Below are positions 8,961 to 19,181 of a DNA stretch of 64,000 bases, one piece after another (position 1 is the stretch's first letter; each line of letters opens with the position of its first letter). This stretch comes from Roseinatronobacter sp. S2 (GTDB taxonomy: Bacteria; Pseudomonadota; Alphaproteobacteria; Rhodobacterales; Rhodobacteraceae), in NCBI RefSeq assembly GCF_029581395.1, contig NZ_CP121113.1, positions 62,001 to 126,000 on the forward strand, in the 5' to 3' direction. Position numbers and translations under genes: made by a program. The notes under the pieces were generated by a model, which worked only from the letters and a program-made list of their open reading frames with translations, was not told the origin of the DNA and did no database searches.

Positions 8961-10172
8961 CTAGCTGTCACGCGCGGTTATTGCCGCACCATCGGCCAAC
9001 GTGCTGCTGGGGTAAAGGACCACCCGCGCGCCTTCGGCCAACCCGTCCAGAACCTCTGCATGGCTGTTCGCTTGTCGCCCAATCCGCAAGGGCCGCAAGT
9101 GCGCACGGCCTGCTTCCTCGACAAAAACAGCCCATCCGGTGCCATGACGGAACAGCGCGGCCTGCGGGACTTGCAGCACGGCTTCTTCGTGCCACAATAT
9201 CAGGCGGGCATGAACGCGAAAGCCCTCGCCCAGACCGGGGCGGTCTTCGGGTGGGGTCAGAAGGTCAAGCCGCAGACGCACGCGCTGTTCCTCGATTCCC
9301 AATGCAGAGACGCGGGTGAAGGCCGCAGGCTCTATCCGGCGCAGGCGGGCTTCCAGTTCCCCCTCGCCGCCCCAGCGTTCGATTATGGCCCGTGCCTGGG
9401 GTGGCACGCGCACTGCATCGGCGGATAGCAGGTCCAGTTCAACCTCCATCTCGTCCAGATTGCCGATGGTCAGAAGGGGGGCGCCTGCCTGAACCAGCCG
9501 CGCGCTGCGGTCGCTGACCGCCAGCACAATTCCGGTCTGCGGCGCAAGAATGCGCTGGCAACATTCGCCCGGCCCGGCGGAAGGGTCGAACAGCGCCTGT
9601 GGTCCCATCAACTGGGCCTGTGCGCGGTCCAGTGTGGCGCGGTTCAGGTCCAGCTGGGACTCTGCCGCCGCCCGCGCCTGTTCCGCCGCTTGATAGGTCG
9701 CCTCGATGTCTTCCAGCATGCGCTGGGCAATCGTGCCCCGCGCGGCCAGTGTGCGCCCGCGTTCAAGCTGGGTTGCGGCATGGGCAAGTTCGGTTTCTGC
9801 CTGACGCAGGTTTGTCTCGGCCAGTGCCACGGCGGCTTGCGCTTCGGCCACGGCGGCTTCGGCCTGCGCGCGGGCGCGCGCGTCCATCAAGGCCGGATCG
9901 GCGGGCTGGATAACCGCCACCACTGTTTCCCCTGCCCGCACGGTGTCACCCACTTCTACGGGGGAACGGGTGACAGTGCCTGTGATGGGGGCTGCGATGG
10001 CATAGGGGGCGCGCACGCGGGTCACGCCCTGCGCCTGAATCGTGCCCTGCATTGGCCCGCGGGCGACAATGGCCAGATCAACCGGTGTCGGTTGCGGCCA
10101 CAGCGCCCAGACCAGCGCCCCTGCCAGTGCGGCCCCGATCAGCCCCAGTCCCAGCTTGCGCATCATGCTCAT
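8961..10172 (-). CDS. HlyD/MacA-type periplasmic adaptor of an ABC exporter
   Basis: This 403-residue membrane-fusion protein has one N-terminal membrane anchor (about residues 8-26) and a biotinyl-lipoyl-like half (RAPYAIAAPITGTV). A long Ala/Glu/Gln-rich coiled-coil hairpin follows (about 90-190), then the second lipoyl half (RILAPQTGIVLAVS), a beta-barrel domain and a membrane-proximal domain. It would link the inner-membrane ABC permease/ATPase encoded upstream to the outer membrane or periplasm. It is the last gene of a four-frame minus-strand operon (ATPase, split permease, adaptor), with an 89-base gap after the permease. The substrate is unknown. Confidence 0.87.
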   Translation of the reverse strand: MSMMRKLGLGLIGAALAGALVWALWPQPTPVDLAIVARGPMQGTIQAQGVTRVRAPYAIAAPITGTVTRSPVEVGDTVRAGETVVAVIQPADPALMDARARAQAEAAVAEAQAAVALAETNLRQAETELAHAATQLERGRTLAARGTIAQRMLEDIEATYQAAEQARAAAESQLDLNRATLDRAQAQLMGPQALFDPSAGPGECCQRILAPQTGIVLAVSDRSARLVQAGAPLLTIGNLDEMEVELDLLSADAVRVPPQARAIIERWGGEGELEARLRRIEPAAFTRVSALGIEEQRVRLRLDLLTPPEDRPGLGEGFRVHARLILWHEEAVLQVPQAALFRHGTGWAVFVEEAGRAHLRPLRIGRQANSHAEVLDGLAEGARVVLYPSSTLADGAAITARDS

Positions 10173-10261
10173 TGCGTTCTCTCCATCATTCGTGCGCCTG
10201 ACGTGTCGCGTTCATTTGCATTCATGCCACCCACTCTCACCTTTTGACCAAGCATGTGGCG

Positions 10262-11731
10262 CTAATCCCGCGCCTTCAGTGCTGTTGCCAGATCAATCCG
10301 GTCCAGCCGCCTTCGCACCATCATCACCGACCCCAGCGCGGCCAGAAACACGGCCAGCGCGGCCAGCGCGAAAGTCCGGCGCGTAATGTGAAACGGAATC
10401 TGGAACATGTCGGTCGACATTGCGCCCACCAGCCCCAGCGCCAGCCAGTAGCCAAAGCCCCAGCCCAACGGAATGGCCAGCGCTGTCAGCAACATCATCT
10501 CGCCTACCAGAACATAGCCCACCTCTGCACGGCTGAAGCCCAGCACGCGCAGGCTGGCCAGTTCATAGCTGCGTTCCGACAACTGAATGCGGGCCGCGTT
10601 ATACACCACGCCAATGGCAATCAGCACCCCGATCAGGGTGTATATGCCCACCATTGTCAGCAAGTTCTCGCTTAGCGTGGCATCAAACTGACGCCGCACC
10701 TCGGCCCAGTCCGACAGGCCCGCAACGGCGGGTGTTTCCTTGATTGCAGCGTTCAGGTCATCCATCCGGTCTGACTGCACGGACAGGTGAATCATGTTCA
10801 CCTGCGGCGCGCTGTCCATCGCGTCAAACAGGGCGGCGGCGGCGATATGCGCTTCCTGCCCCATGCCCTGCGGGATAATCTCGGCCACGGGCAGGTTCAG
10901 GATGGCGCGGGGCGGGGCCATCATTTCCAGCCGCAAGACCTGACCTGCGCGAATATCCAGTGCGCGGGCCAGCATCTCTGGCAGGATCAGGCCTGATGCA
11001 CCCGGTTCAACCACCCGACCGGCATCATCGACCAGCCGCGCCAGTTCTGCATCGGGGAAATGGCCCTGCAATGCTGTCAGCCTGTTGCGGTGGCCGTGAA
11101 CCGCACGCACCGGCATCGCATAGGCCCCTTCGGCGTGCAGCACGCCCGGAAGGGTCAGCGCGTCCTGCACCGCCGCATCAGATTGCGCATGCGCCAGCAT
11201 CAGCGTGACCTGCTGGCGATTGGCCTGCTGGAACACGCTGTCGGCCAGTCGTTCAACCGCGTCGAACATGAAATAGCTCATCACCAGCACGCCCACGGAC
11301 GCCGAAACGCCAAACAGCGTAATCGCCGCCCGCCCTGGCCAGCGGATGATCGAGCGAAAGATCATCATTGTGGTCTGTCGCAGGTGTATCCGTGTCAGCA
11401 CCCTGTCGGCCCAACCCCGCGCAAAACTGGGCGGCGCGGGGGGCTGCATTGCTTCGGCTGGCGGCAATTTCAGCGACGACCAGACAGCCCGCAGCCCGCC
11501 CAGACCCGCCGTCGCCATGCCAAGGATGGCAGAAATCACCAGCGCCTGCGTGCCCCAGTCGCGGATGATGAAGGGGAAGCGGAAGAAATCGCCATAAAGC
11601 CCGATCATTGCATCAGCGATCCACCAGCCGAACCCCCAACCGGCCAGCACACCGATGACACCGATCAAAAGCGCAAGTTTCAGGTAATGCCAGGCAATAT
11701 CGGCGCGCCCGTAGCCCAGCGCCTTCATCAC
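10262..11731 (-). CDS. FtsX/MacB-type ABC exporter permease, C-terminal part of a split gene
   Basis: This 489-residue frame opens with GTG at 11731, overlapping the preceding frame's stop as GTGA. It begins inside an FtsX domain: MKALGYG is the second half of the conserved coupling segment ER-x-QIG-x-x-KALG whose first half ends the upstream frame. It then holds three membrane spans, a second periplasmic MacB-like domain and a complete second FtsX domain (ELASLRVLGFSRAEVGYVL near residue 380). Homologous permeases are, to my knowledge, single chains of roughly 780 residues. Either the gene carries a one-base deletion or the junction is read by frameshifting or coupled reinitiation. Confidence 0.75.
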   Translation of the reverse strand: MMKALGYGRADIAWHYLKLALLIGVIGVLAGWGFGWWIADAMIGLYGDFFRFPFIIRDWGTQALVISAILGMATAGLGGLRAVWSSLKLPPAEAMQPPAPPSFARGWADRVLTRIHLRQTTMMIFRSIIRWPGRAAITLFGVSASVGVLVMSYFMFDAVERLADSVFQQANRQQVTLMLAHAQSDAAVQDALTLPGVLHAEGAYAMPVRAVHGHRNRLTALQGHFPDAELARLVDDAGRVVEPGASGLILPEMLARALDIRAGQVLRLEMMAPPRAILNLPVAEIIPQGMGQEAHIAAAALFDAMDSAPQVNMIHLSVQSDRMDDLNAAIKETPAVAGLSDWAEVRRQFDATLSENLLTMVGIYTLIGVLIAIGVVYNAARIQLSERSYELASLRVLGFSRAEVGYVLVGEMMLLTALAIPLGWGFGYWLALGLVGAMSTDMFQIPFHITRRTFALAALAVFLAALGSVMMVRRRLDRIDLATALKARD

Positions 11732-12621
11732 CCGATTTGCGCGCGCTCCATCGTGATCAGGCGGCCCAGCACCATGTTGACCAGAAACGCCGCAATCAGC
11801 AGGAATATCGGCGGCATGAACGCGGCCATCGCGCCAAGCTGCTGCAATTCGCCATCCAGAAACGCATGCGAAACCTGCCGGTCACGCCCATAAGCCCCTG
11901 TTCCGCCATAAGGGTCCAGAAGGTGGTCGAGGGCCGCAATCACGGCGCGTTCATCCCCGTCGCGGGCCAGACGCACGGCAATCTCGTTGACGGCGCCTGC
12001 CATGTCCATGGCTGCGGCGGCGGCCGCATCTGTCATCCAGATCAGTGCATAGCGGCGGTCATCCGGCATCATCGCGCCGGGGGGCATGGTGTAGATGAAT
12101 TCGGGGCTAAGCACCCATCCTGTCACCGTCAGTTCACGCAGCTGGCCGTTCAGCACACCCCGCAACCTGCTGCCGGGGACCAATCCGTGAATTTCGGCAA
12201 AAGGTTCGGCAAGCGCCACTTCATCGGGGCGGTCGGGGTCGGGCAGGCGGCCGCGCCGCACCAGCGGCAGGTTCAGCGCCGGTCCCGCTGCGGGCAGGGA
12301 CAGGATGCGCCCCGTCGCGGGTTCGGCCATACCCGCGATATCCAGCACCGCCTGAAAGCTGATACGCCCTTCGGCCTGCGCAACACCGGGGATCAGGGCT
12401 GCGGCCTGCACCACATCCGCAGGTGCGCGCGTGGCCCCTGCGAAAACATCGGCAAAGCGGTGGCGTTCATAATAGGCGGCTTGTGTCTGGATCAATGTTG
12501 ATTGCGTGGCCTGCGCGCCCACAAGCACCATGATGCCGCAACCCAGCACCAGCGCGATGGCCAGCGCCTGCGCCCATATTCTGCGCAGATCGCGCAGCAT
12601 CTTGCGGTCCAGCGCCCTCAC
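11728..12621 (-). CDS. FtsX/MacB-type ABC exporter permease, N-terminal part of a split gene
   Basis: This 297-residue frame has an N-terminal membrane span (about 15-35), a periplasmic MacB-type domain (about 40-255) and the first span of an FtsX domain. It ends in ITMERAQIG immediately before TGA, so the stop falls in the middle of the coupling helix that normally continues as x-KALG. The next frame resumes exactly there, one base back (-1). Its own start overlaps the ATPase gene stop by 4 bases. Alone it would give a one-span FtsX fragment and could not form a normal permease. Confidence 0.75.
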   Translation of the reverse strand: MRALDRKMLRDLRRIWAQALAIALVLGCGIMVLVGAQATQSTLIQTQAAYYERHRFADVFAGATRAPADVVQAAALIPGVAQAEGRISFQAVLDIAGMAEPATGRILSLPAAGPALNLPLVRRGRLPDPDRPDEVALAEPFAEIHGLVPGSRLRGVLNGQLRELTVTGWVLSPEFIYTMPPGAMMPDDRRYALIWMTDAAAAAAMDMAGAVNEIAVRLARDGDERAVIAALDHLLDPYGGTGAYGRDRQVSHAFLDGELQQLGAMAAFMPPIFLLIAAFLVNMVLGRLITMERAQIG

Positions 12622-13340
12622 CAGCTGACCTGCGCTGGCAGGACACGTTCGGCATTGGCTTCATCGCGGATGACGCGTCCATCCGCCAGCACGACAACGC
12701 GGTGCGCGATACGCTGGATGGCGGCATTATGGGTGATCAGCACAGTCGCGGTGCCCAGATCGCGGTTAACCTCGTGCAGCGCTTCCAGAACCTGAATGCC
12801 GGTCTTGCTGTCCAGCGCGCCGGTCGGTTCATCGCACAGCAGGACATCGGGGCGCTTGGCAATGGCGCGGGCGATGGCCACGCGCTGTTGCTCGCCCCCT
12901 GACATTTCAGCGGGAAAATGGTCCATCCGGTGCGCAAGGCCCACGCGGTCCAGCGCTTCTTCGGGTGTCATCGGGTTTCGGGCAATTTCGGTCACCAGTG
13001 CCACGTTTTCGCGTGCGGTCAGGCTGGGGACCAGATTGTAGAACTGAAAGACAAAGCCCACATGATCGCGCCGAAAGGCCGTCAACTGGCGGTCGCCGGC
13101 CTGCGTCAGTTCCCTGTCGCGAAAAAACACCCGCCCGCCTGACGGCAGATCCAACCCGCCCAGAATATTGACCAATGTTGACTTGCCCGAACCCGACGCG
13201 CCCAGCAGGACCACCATTTCGCCTTCGGCAAGGCGAAGGTCGACCCCGCGTAATGCCCACACCTCTACCGTGCCCGTCTTGTAGACACGGGTGACGCCTT
13301 CTGCACGGAAGACTGGCAAGGGCGAACTGTCATGCACCAT
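12618..13340 (-). CDS. MacB/LolD-type ABC transporter ATP-binding protein
   Basis: This 240-residue nucleotide-binding protein belongs to a MacB-like exporter. Walker A is GASGSGKST (about residue 48), the Q-loop lies in [13 protein letters not shown], the signature is MSGGEQQR and Walker B is [12 protein letters not shown]. The GALD wording is typical of the MacB/LolD/FtsE branch. It is the first gene of the minus-strand operon and overlaps the following permease frame by 4 bases. It powers extrusion together with that permease and the HlyD-type adaptor. Confidence 0.92.
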   Translation of the reverse strand: MVHDSSPLPVFRAEGVTRVYKTGTVEVWALRGVDLRLAEGEMVVLLGASGSGKSTLVNILGGLDLPSGGRVFFRDRELTQAGDRQLTAFRRDHVGFVFQFYNLVPSLTARENVALVTEIARNPMTPEEALDRVGLAHRMDHFPAEMSGGEQQRVAIARAIAKRPDVLLCDEPTGALDSKTGIQVLEALHEVNRDLGTATVLITHNAAIQRIAHRVVVLADGRVIRDEANAERVLPAQVSW

Positions 13341-13590
13341 AAGCCTGTTCTAGCATAGGTAGAGTTCAGCGGCATGATCGAAATCAAGATACCCCCCGGA
13401 CCAGAGCGCAAGACAGCCTGGCAATGCCAACCGGCACGGGCAGGGCCGAAAACTGCGATAGCTGTCCCCGGGATTTATTGTCATGGCCCATTTTCTTGGC
13501 GTGGCATGAAGCTCTCGTCCGTTGGCCAAGCAAAAGAATAGACAAGTCAGCAACCACCTGTTTATGATTTGATCAAAAAGGGGGACGTGC

Positions 13591-15258
13591 ATGAACACGT
13601 CAGATATGGTGATTTTCAACGCCCGCGTGTTGCCAATGGATGGGCATCAGACACCGGCAACCGCTGTGGCCTTGGCCGCGGGCCGGATTCTTGCGATTGG
13701 CGATGATGCGCATATCTTGGCTATGGCAGATGGCGCTGCGCGCGTGATCAACGCACATGGCCGCACGCTTTTGCCGGGGTTCATTGAAAGCCATCTGCAC
13801 CTTTTCACCGGCGCGGGCGAGTTGGGGCATTTGCAGCTTCTTGGCATTCAGGGTTTTGACGCACTTTGCCAAGCTGTGCGCGAATATGCTGCCAAACACC
13901 CGGAATTAGCGGTTATTGTGGGGCAAGGGTGCGATTATGACGTGGTTGGCCGGTCCCTGACCCGGCATGATCTGGACGCTGTTCTGCCCGACCGCCCTGT
14001 CTGCGTGCTGGCGGCTGATCATCACACCGCATGGGCCAATACAGTTGCGCTGAAGCGCGCAGGCATCCTGGAAGGGCGCAGTCTGGGGCCGGGCAATGAA
14101 ATTGTGATGGGCGATGATGGGCTGGCCACCGGCGAGCTGCGCGAATTTCAGGCCAAGGCCCCTGTACTGGCGCTGGCTGGGGCGCATCGGATCATGGCCG
14201 GGCTGGCCACTGGCAAAGACCCCGCCCCCTACCCCACCGCGCAGGAATTTGCTGCCGATTGCGGGATTATGGCGCAGGGTCTGGACTATGCAGCACGTCT
14301 TGGGCTGACAAGTCTGACGAATATGGACGGCAATCCTTATACTTTGCGCATTCTTGAGCAGTTGCGCACCGAAGGGCGGCTGACTGCGCGCGTCAAGGTG
14401 CCGTTTCACTATGCCAGCGGCTGCACATTGGCTGATCTGGATATCGCAAGCCAGATGGCGCGGGATTATTGCGATGACTGGCTGTCATCGGGCTTTGTTA
14501 AGCTGTTTATGGACGGGGTCATCGACAGCGGCACCGCAGTCATGATCCATGACTACCCTGATCGCGCGGACTGGCGCGGAGAGCCGCTGTGGTCAGAGGC
14601 GGAATTTGCCGCCATCGCCACCGAAGCCGACAGGCGCGGGCTTCAGATCGCTGTCCATGCCATAGGCGACGGGGCCGTGCGCCGTGTGCTTGATGGATAT
14701 GCACACGCACAAATAGCAAATGGCCCCCGCGATTCCCGCCACCGGATCGAGCATATCGAACTGATCGACCCTGCCGATATCATGCGGCTGAAGAACCTTG
14801 GGGTCACAGCCTCGATTCAGCCCATCCACGCCCCCGGTGCCAGTGATTTCCCCTTGCAGCCAACCATGAACAAGATCGGTCAGCCCCGTTGGGGGGATGC
14901 CTATCTGCACCGCACGCTTGCAGATGCGGGGATTCCGCTGGCTTTTGCCAGTGACTGGCCCGTAGCCGACCTTAACCCGTTGCGCGGTATCCAGTCTGCC
15001 TTGCAGCGCCCCGTCTATGAAGGTGCTGCCGATGAACGCCTGCCCCTGCACGACATTCTGGCGGCATACACAACCGGGGGTGCCTATGCCACCCATAGCG
15101 AAACCCGCAAGGGACAACTGCGCGCGGGGTATCTGGCCGATCTGGTTATCCTGAATGGCGATATCGAAGCGGCAACGCCAGCTGAAATAGGTGCAATGCA
15201 GGTCGACATGACCATCTGCGGCGGCCAGATCGTCTGGGAACAAGACAGCGCATTCTAA
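13591..15258 (+). CDS. amidohydrolase family protein (YtcJ-like)
   Basis: This 555-residue metal-dependent hydrolase belongs to the amidohydrolase-3/YtcJ group, which includes N-substituted formamide deformylases. The first metal motif His-x-His is at residues 68 and 70 (ESHLHLF); later HAIGDGAVRR supplies another metal histidine, RIEHIE a further one, and ASDWPV the catalytic aspartate. A C-terminal beta-sandwich (ADLVILNGD) is present. GGGGGA lies 5-9 bases before the start. The polyamine-type importer begins 31 bases downstream, so the enzyme probably acts on the imported compound or a relative, which is an inference from context. Confidence 0.85.
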   Translation: MNTSDMVIFNARVLPMDGHQTPATAVALAAGRILAIGDDAHILAMADGAARVINAHGRTLLPGFIESHLHLFTGAGELGHLQLLGIQGFDALCQAVREYAAKHPELAVIVGQGCDYDVVGRSLTRHDLDAVLPDRPVCVLAADHHTAWANTVALKRAGILEGRSLGPGNEIVMGDDGLATGELREFQAKAPVLALAGAHRIMAGLATGKDPAPYPTAQEFAADCGIMAQGLDYAARLGLTSLTNMDGNPYTLRILEQLRTEGRLTARVKVPFHYASGCTLADLDIASQMARDYCDDWLSSGFVKLFMDGVIDSGTAVMIHDYPDRADWRGEPLWSEAEFAAIATEADRRGLQIAVHAIGDGAVRRVLDGYAHAQIANGPRDSRHRIEHIELIDPADIMRLKNLGVTASIQPIHAPGASDFPLQPTMNKIGQPRWGDAYLHRTLADAGIPLAFASDWPVADLNPLRGIQSALQRPVYEGAADERLPLHDILAAYTTGGAYATHSETRKGQLRAGYLADLVILNGDIEAATPAEIGAMQVDMTICGGQIVWEQDSAF

Positions 15259-15289
15259 GCCCGCAGGGCGATGAAAAAGGACAGGCAAG

Positions 15290-16375
15290 GTGAGTCAGGA
15301 AATAGAAGTCACAGGGTTGAACAAATCCTTCGGGCAGGGGGGCGGCGAGTTTCGCGCGCTCAGCGCTATCAACCTGACCATAGCTACCGGGGAATTTTTC
15401 ACGCTTCTTGGCCCTTCGGGTTGCGGCAAGACGACGCTGTTGCGCATCATTGCGGGGTTTGAGGAACCCAGCACAGGCGTGCTCAGAATTAACGGGAAGG
15501 ACGTGACGGGGCTTGGCCCCGACAAGCGGCCCATCAACACGGTATTTCAGTCCTACGCCCTGTTTCCGCATATGAGCGTGGCGCAAAATATAGGCTTCGG
15601 GTTGAAGATGTTGGGCAAACCGAAATCCGAGATCAAAGCGACCGTGGCCGAGATGTTGCAGCTTGTGCGCATGGACGCGATGGCAGACCGCCTTCCTTCG
15701 GAAATTTCGGGGGGTCAACAGCAGCGCGTGGCACTTGCGCGCGCGCTGGCACCGCGCCCGCGTGTGCTGCTGCTGGATGAACCGCTAAGCGCGCTTGATT
15801 TGAAACTGCGCAAGGAAATGCAAAGCGAACTCAAGCGTTTGCAGACCGAGACAGGCATAACCTTTGTTTTTGTGACCCATGATCAGGAAGAGGCCCTGAC
15901 CATGTCAGACAGGATCGCTGTCATGTCAGCGGGCGAAATCCTGCAACTTGGGCCACCACAGGAAATTTACAACGCGCCGGTAAATCGCTTCGTGGCCGAT
16001 TTCATTGGCGACACAAATTTTCTGCGCCTGCGCGTGAAAGCCATTGGCGCAGGGGAGGCTGTCTTGGAACTGCCAGGCGGAAAACAGGCATCCGCACGCC
16101 TGCCTGCAAGCATCAGCCCGCCGGTCGGGTCGCTTGTCACGGCGGTCATCCGGCCTGAACAGGCCGAACCCACGCCCGCCGGACAGGGCGAGATGCAGGC
16201 TGTTGTCGCGTCGGCCACCTTTTTTGGCACAGACACCCATCTGCATCTGTTGCTGGATGACGCGCAGGGCTTTGTGCTGCGTCGCCAGAACCGCCCCGAC
16301 CAGCCGTCCCCCGCACCGGGGACAAAGCTGGGCCTGACCTTCGCGCCCGGCGCGCTGCGTGTGCTGGAGGATTGA
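15290..16375 (+). CDS. PotA-like ABC transporter ATP-binding protein
   Basis: This 361-residue ATPase of a spermidine/putrescine-type importer starts with GTG and has a close AAGG. Walker A is GPSGCGKTT (residue 41), the Q-loop is in [11 protein letters not shown], the signature is ISGGQQQR and Walker B is [11 protein letters not shown]. The C-terminal third forms the TOBE regulatory domain typical of PotA. The gene follows the amidohydrolase and precedes two permeases and a binding protein. The polyamine family is clear, but the true ligand may be another cationic or amide-bearing molecule. Confidence 0.9.
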   Translation: MSQEIEVTGLNKSFGQGGGEFRALSAINLTIATGEFFTLLGPSGCGKTTLLRIIAGFEEPSTGVLRINGKDVTGLGPDKRPINTVFQSYALFPHMSVAQNIGFGLKMLGKPKSEIKATVAEMLQLVRMDAMADRLPSEISGGQQQRVALARALAPRPRVLLLDEPLSALDLKLRKEMQSELKRLQTETGITFVFVTHDQEEALTMSDRIAVMSAGEILQLGPPQEIYNAPVNRFVADFIGDTNFLRLRVKAIGAGEAVLELPGGKQASARLPASISPPVGSLVTAVIRPEQAEPTPAGQGEMQAVVASATFFGTDTHLHLLLDDAQGFVLRRQNRPDQPSPAPGTKLGLTFAPGALRVLED

Positions 16376-16378
16376 GCG

Positions 16379-17269
16379 ATGCGCGGGCATGGTTGGAAAT
16401 GGCTGCTTTGTACCCCTGCGTTGATCGTGCTGTTGCTGGCAGCGTCCGGCCCCTTGCTGATCGTGGCGGTGTATTCACTCCTCAGCCCCGGGAATATGGG
16501 CGGTGTGGTCTGGGATTTTTCCCTTGAAGCATGGTTTCGCGTGTTTTTCCGCCGCGACATTTTCGAACCTGATCAGGTAGAACTGAACACCGCGCACCTT
16601 CAGGTCTTCTGGCGGTCGGTCTGGCTGTCGCTGCAAACCACATTCATTTGTGCGTTCCTTGGCTTTCCGACGGCTTGGTTCATCGCAACCCGCCCCCGCC
16701 ACACCCGCACCGTCTGGTTGTTCCTGATCACAATCCCCTTCTGGACCAACCTGCTGATCCGCACCTTCGCGATTCAGGAAATGATCCGCAACAATGGCAC
16801 AATCAACGCGGTGCTGATCTGGACCGGTGTTATCGACAGTCCGATCCAGATGATGTTCACCGAATTTGCAGTGCTTCTGGGCATGGCATATGTGTTCCTG
16901 CCCTTGATGGTCCTGCCGCTATATGCCGCAATGGAGAAGATGGATTTCAGTCTGGTCGAGGCAGGCTATGATCTGTATGCCAGCCGGTTGAATGTGCTGT
17001 GGCATGTCATTTTGCCGCAAGTGAAGCCGGGGTTCATAGCGGGGTCCATCCTTGTTTTCATTCCCGCAATCGGGGCCTATGTCACGCCGCGCATTCTGGG
17101 TGGCGGGCGCACGATGATGCTGGGCAACCTGATCGCGTTGCAATTCGGGCAGGGACGAAACTGGCCGCTTGGCGCGGCGCTGGCGCTTTTGATGCTGGTC
17201 ATGGTTGTGGGGGCGTTGATCTTTTATCTGCGCGTCGTTGGCCGGAATGATGAGGTGCGCCGTGGCTAG
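16379..17269 (+). CDS. PotB-like ABC transporter permease
   Basis: This 296-residue inner-membrane permease has six predicted spans and an unusually large periplasmic loop after the first (about residues 40-80). The EAA-type cytoplasmic loop LVEAGYDLYASRLNVLWHVILPQVKPG contacts the ATPase. The gene starts 3 bases after the PotA-like stop and its end overlaps the start of the next permease by 8 bases. It is one half of the PotB/PotC heterodimer. Confidence 0.9.
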   Translation: MRGHGWKWLLCTPALIVLLLAASGPLLIVAVYSLLSPGNMGGVVWDFSLEAWFRVFFRRDIFEPDQVELNTAHLQVFWRSVWLSLQTTFICAFLGFPTAWFIATRPRHTRTVWLFLITIPFWTNLLIRTFAIQEMIRNNGTINAVLIWTGVIDSPIQMMFTEFAVLLGMAYVFLPLMVLPLYAAMEKMDFSLVEAGYDLYASRLNVLWHVILPQVKPGFIAGSILVFIPAIGAYVTPRILGGGRTMMLGNLIALQFGQGRNWPLGAALALLMLVMVVGALIFYLRVVGRNDEVRRG

Positions 17270-18068
17270 ATCACGTTTTTCCATCACCCGACTGCCGGGC
17301 TTCGGGCTTATCGCAATCCTGACCTTTGTGATGTTGTATCTGCCGATCGTCATTCTGGTGGCGTTTTCCTTCAATGAAGGCATTTCGCAATCGCGCTGGG
17401 AAGGGTTTTCACTGCAATGGTATCAGGCGGCGTTCAACAATGCGCAGGTGCGCGATGTGTCGCTGCGCTCGCTCTGGCTGGCCGTTACGGCAGCCAGCTT
17501 CGCAACGATCCTTGCAACGCTGGCCGCGCTTGGCACAACCCGAGTGGGCCGTTTTCCGGGCCAGACAATGATCTATGCCCTGATCAATCAACCGCTGATG
17601 GTGCCCGAAATCGTGACCGGTATTGCGCTTTTGATCTTCGTGGCCGCGATCAAGGTGCAAACCGGCTATACAGGCATGGGCTATCTGGTGGCCGCGCATA
17701 CCGCGTTTTGCATACCGTTTGCCTATCTGCCCATCCGCGCGCGGCTGGAAACACTTGATCACGCGCTGGAGGCCGCTGCGGCAGATCTTTACGCATCACC
17801 CATACAGGCGTTTCGGTATATTACGCTGCCCCTGATGGTGCCGGGCATTCTGGCAGGGTTCATGCTGGGGTTTGTTATTTCGCTTGATACGGTGGTGATC
17901 ACGGAATTCGTGAAATCTGCCGGGCAGGACACGCTGCCCACCTACATGCTTGGCCAGCTTCGCCGGACAGTCACCCCCGAAATGAACGCCATTGCTACAC
18001 TGTTCCTCGCGCTGTCGCTGATGATTGTGACGGCCTTCTTCTTCATCACCCGCACGCGCGGGCGATGA
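17262..18068 (+). CDS. PotC-like ABC transporter permease
   Basis: This 268-residue second permease has six spans and the EAA loop LEAAAADLYASPIQAFRYITLP. The GTG at 17262 is preferred over an ATG 24 bases upstream because GAGGT lies 6 bases before it and the overlap with the PotB-like gene is then short. With PotB it forms the translocation pore of the importer. Confidence 0.88.
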   Translation: MARSRFSITRLPGFGLIAILTFVMLYLPIVILVAFSFNEGISQSRWEGFSLQWYQAAFNNAQVRDVSLRSLWLAVTAASFATILATLAALGTTRVGRFPGQTMIYALINQPLMVPEIVTGIALLIFVAAIKVQTGYTGMGYLVAAHTAFCIPFAYLPIRARLETLDHALEAAAADLYASPIQAFRYITLPLMVPGILAGFMLGFVISLDTVVITEFVKSAGQDTLPTYMLGQLRRTVTPEMNAIATLFLALSLMIVTAFFFITRTRGR

Positions 18069-18099
18069 GGGTTCCACCACCAACCACAGGGAGACGATA

Positions 18100-19131
18100 A
18101 TGATGAAAAAAATAACAGGATGGGTCAGTGCGGCCCTGCTGGGCACCACAGCCCTTGCAAGCGCCGAAGGTGTCGTGAACCTTTACAACTGGGGGAACTA
18201 CACCAACCCCGAAATTCTGGAACGCTTCACTGCCGAGACAGGAATAGAGGTCACATTGACCGATTTCGACAGCAACGATACCGCACTTGCGCGTATTCGT
18301 CAGGGCGGGCATGGCTTCGACATTGTCGTTCCATCAGACACCTATATCGACACATGGGTGTCCGAAGGGCTGTTTCAGCCGCTCGACCGCGAGATTGTCA
18401 CCAATCTGGGCAACATCGCGCCACAATGGGTGGATGTGCCATTTGATCCGGGCCGTGAATATACGGTTCCATGGGCCTGGGGGACAACAGGCGTGATTGT
18501 GGATACGTCGGTCTACAGCGGTGATATCAACAATATCGAGCTGATTATTGACCCGCCCGCCGAATTGCAGGGCCGGATCAATGTTATCCCGGAAATGTCC
18601 GATGTGATGGCGATGACGATCTATTATCATGGCGGTGAACGTTGCACGACCGACCGCGATACCTTGCGCGCCGTGCGCGATAGCCTGATGTCGGCCAAGC
18701 CGCATTGGCTGGCCCTCGATTACGGTGCCGTTGACAGCTATGCTGCGGGCGATTTTGCCGCAGGCATCTACTGGAACGGCGCATCAATGCGTGTGCGACT
18801 GCAAAACGATAATTTCGCCTATGGCTACCCCGCGACCGGATATCCGATCTGGATGGACAATGCAGCCGTGCTCGCCGATGCGCCGAACCCTGAAAATGCA
18901 ATGAAATTCATCAACTTTGTCTTGCAGCCCGAAATAGCCGCACTCATCTCCAATTTTGCGCGCTACTCGAACGGTGTCACCGGGTCTGAAGAATTTATGG
19001 ACGAAGAAATGCGCAACGCACCAGAGATCAATGTGCCCGCAGAACAGGCAGAAGCAGGGCGCTGGGGGCAGGCCTGCGCGCAAGACGTCAATGACATCCA
19101 CACCCAGATATGGACAGAACTGATGCAGTAA
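18100..19131 (+). CDS. PotD/F-like periplasmic substrate-binding protein
   Basis: This 343-residue precursor has a Lys-rich n-region and a signal peptide cleaved near ASA (about residue 22). The mature start VVNLYNWGNYTNPEIL is characteristic of the spermidine/putrescine-binding family, as are the FDIVVPSD and AVLADAPNPENAMKFINF segments. GGGAG precedes the start by about 9 bases. It ends the amidohydrolase-potABCD-like operon and is followed by a hairpin. Exact ligand specificity cannot be read from sequence. Confidence 0.9.
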   Translation: MMKKITGWVSAALLGTTALASAEGVVNLYNWGNYTNPEILERFTAETGIEVTLTDFDSNDTALARIRQGGHGFDIVVPSDTYIDTWVSEGLFQPLDREIVTNLGNIAPQWVDVPFDPGREYTVPWAWGTTGVIVDTSVYSGDINNIELIIDPPAELQGRINVIPEMSDVMAMTIYYHGGERCTTDRDTLRAVRDSLMSAKPHWLALDYGAVDSYAAGDFAAGIYWNGASMRVRLQNDNFAYGYPATGYPIWMDNAAVLADAPNPENAMKFINFVLQPEIAALISNFARYSNGVTGSEEFMDEEMRNAPEINVPAEQAEAGRWGQACAQDVNDIHTQIWTELMQ

Positions 19132-19147
19132 TCAGTTCAAGGACATG

Positions 19148-19181
19148 CTTCAGGGCGCGGCGTATCGCGCCCGCCCTGAAG
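19148..19181 (+). terminator. hairpin after the Pot-type operon
   Basis: A 10-bp perfect inverted repeat CTTCAGGGCG/CGCCCTGAAG with a 14-base GC-rich loop begins 16 bases after the binding-protein stop. There is no U-tract. It is probably a transcript-end or mRNA-stabilising structure. Confidence 0.6.
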
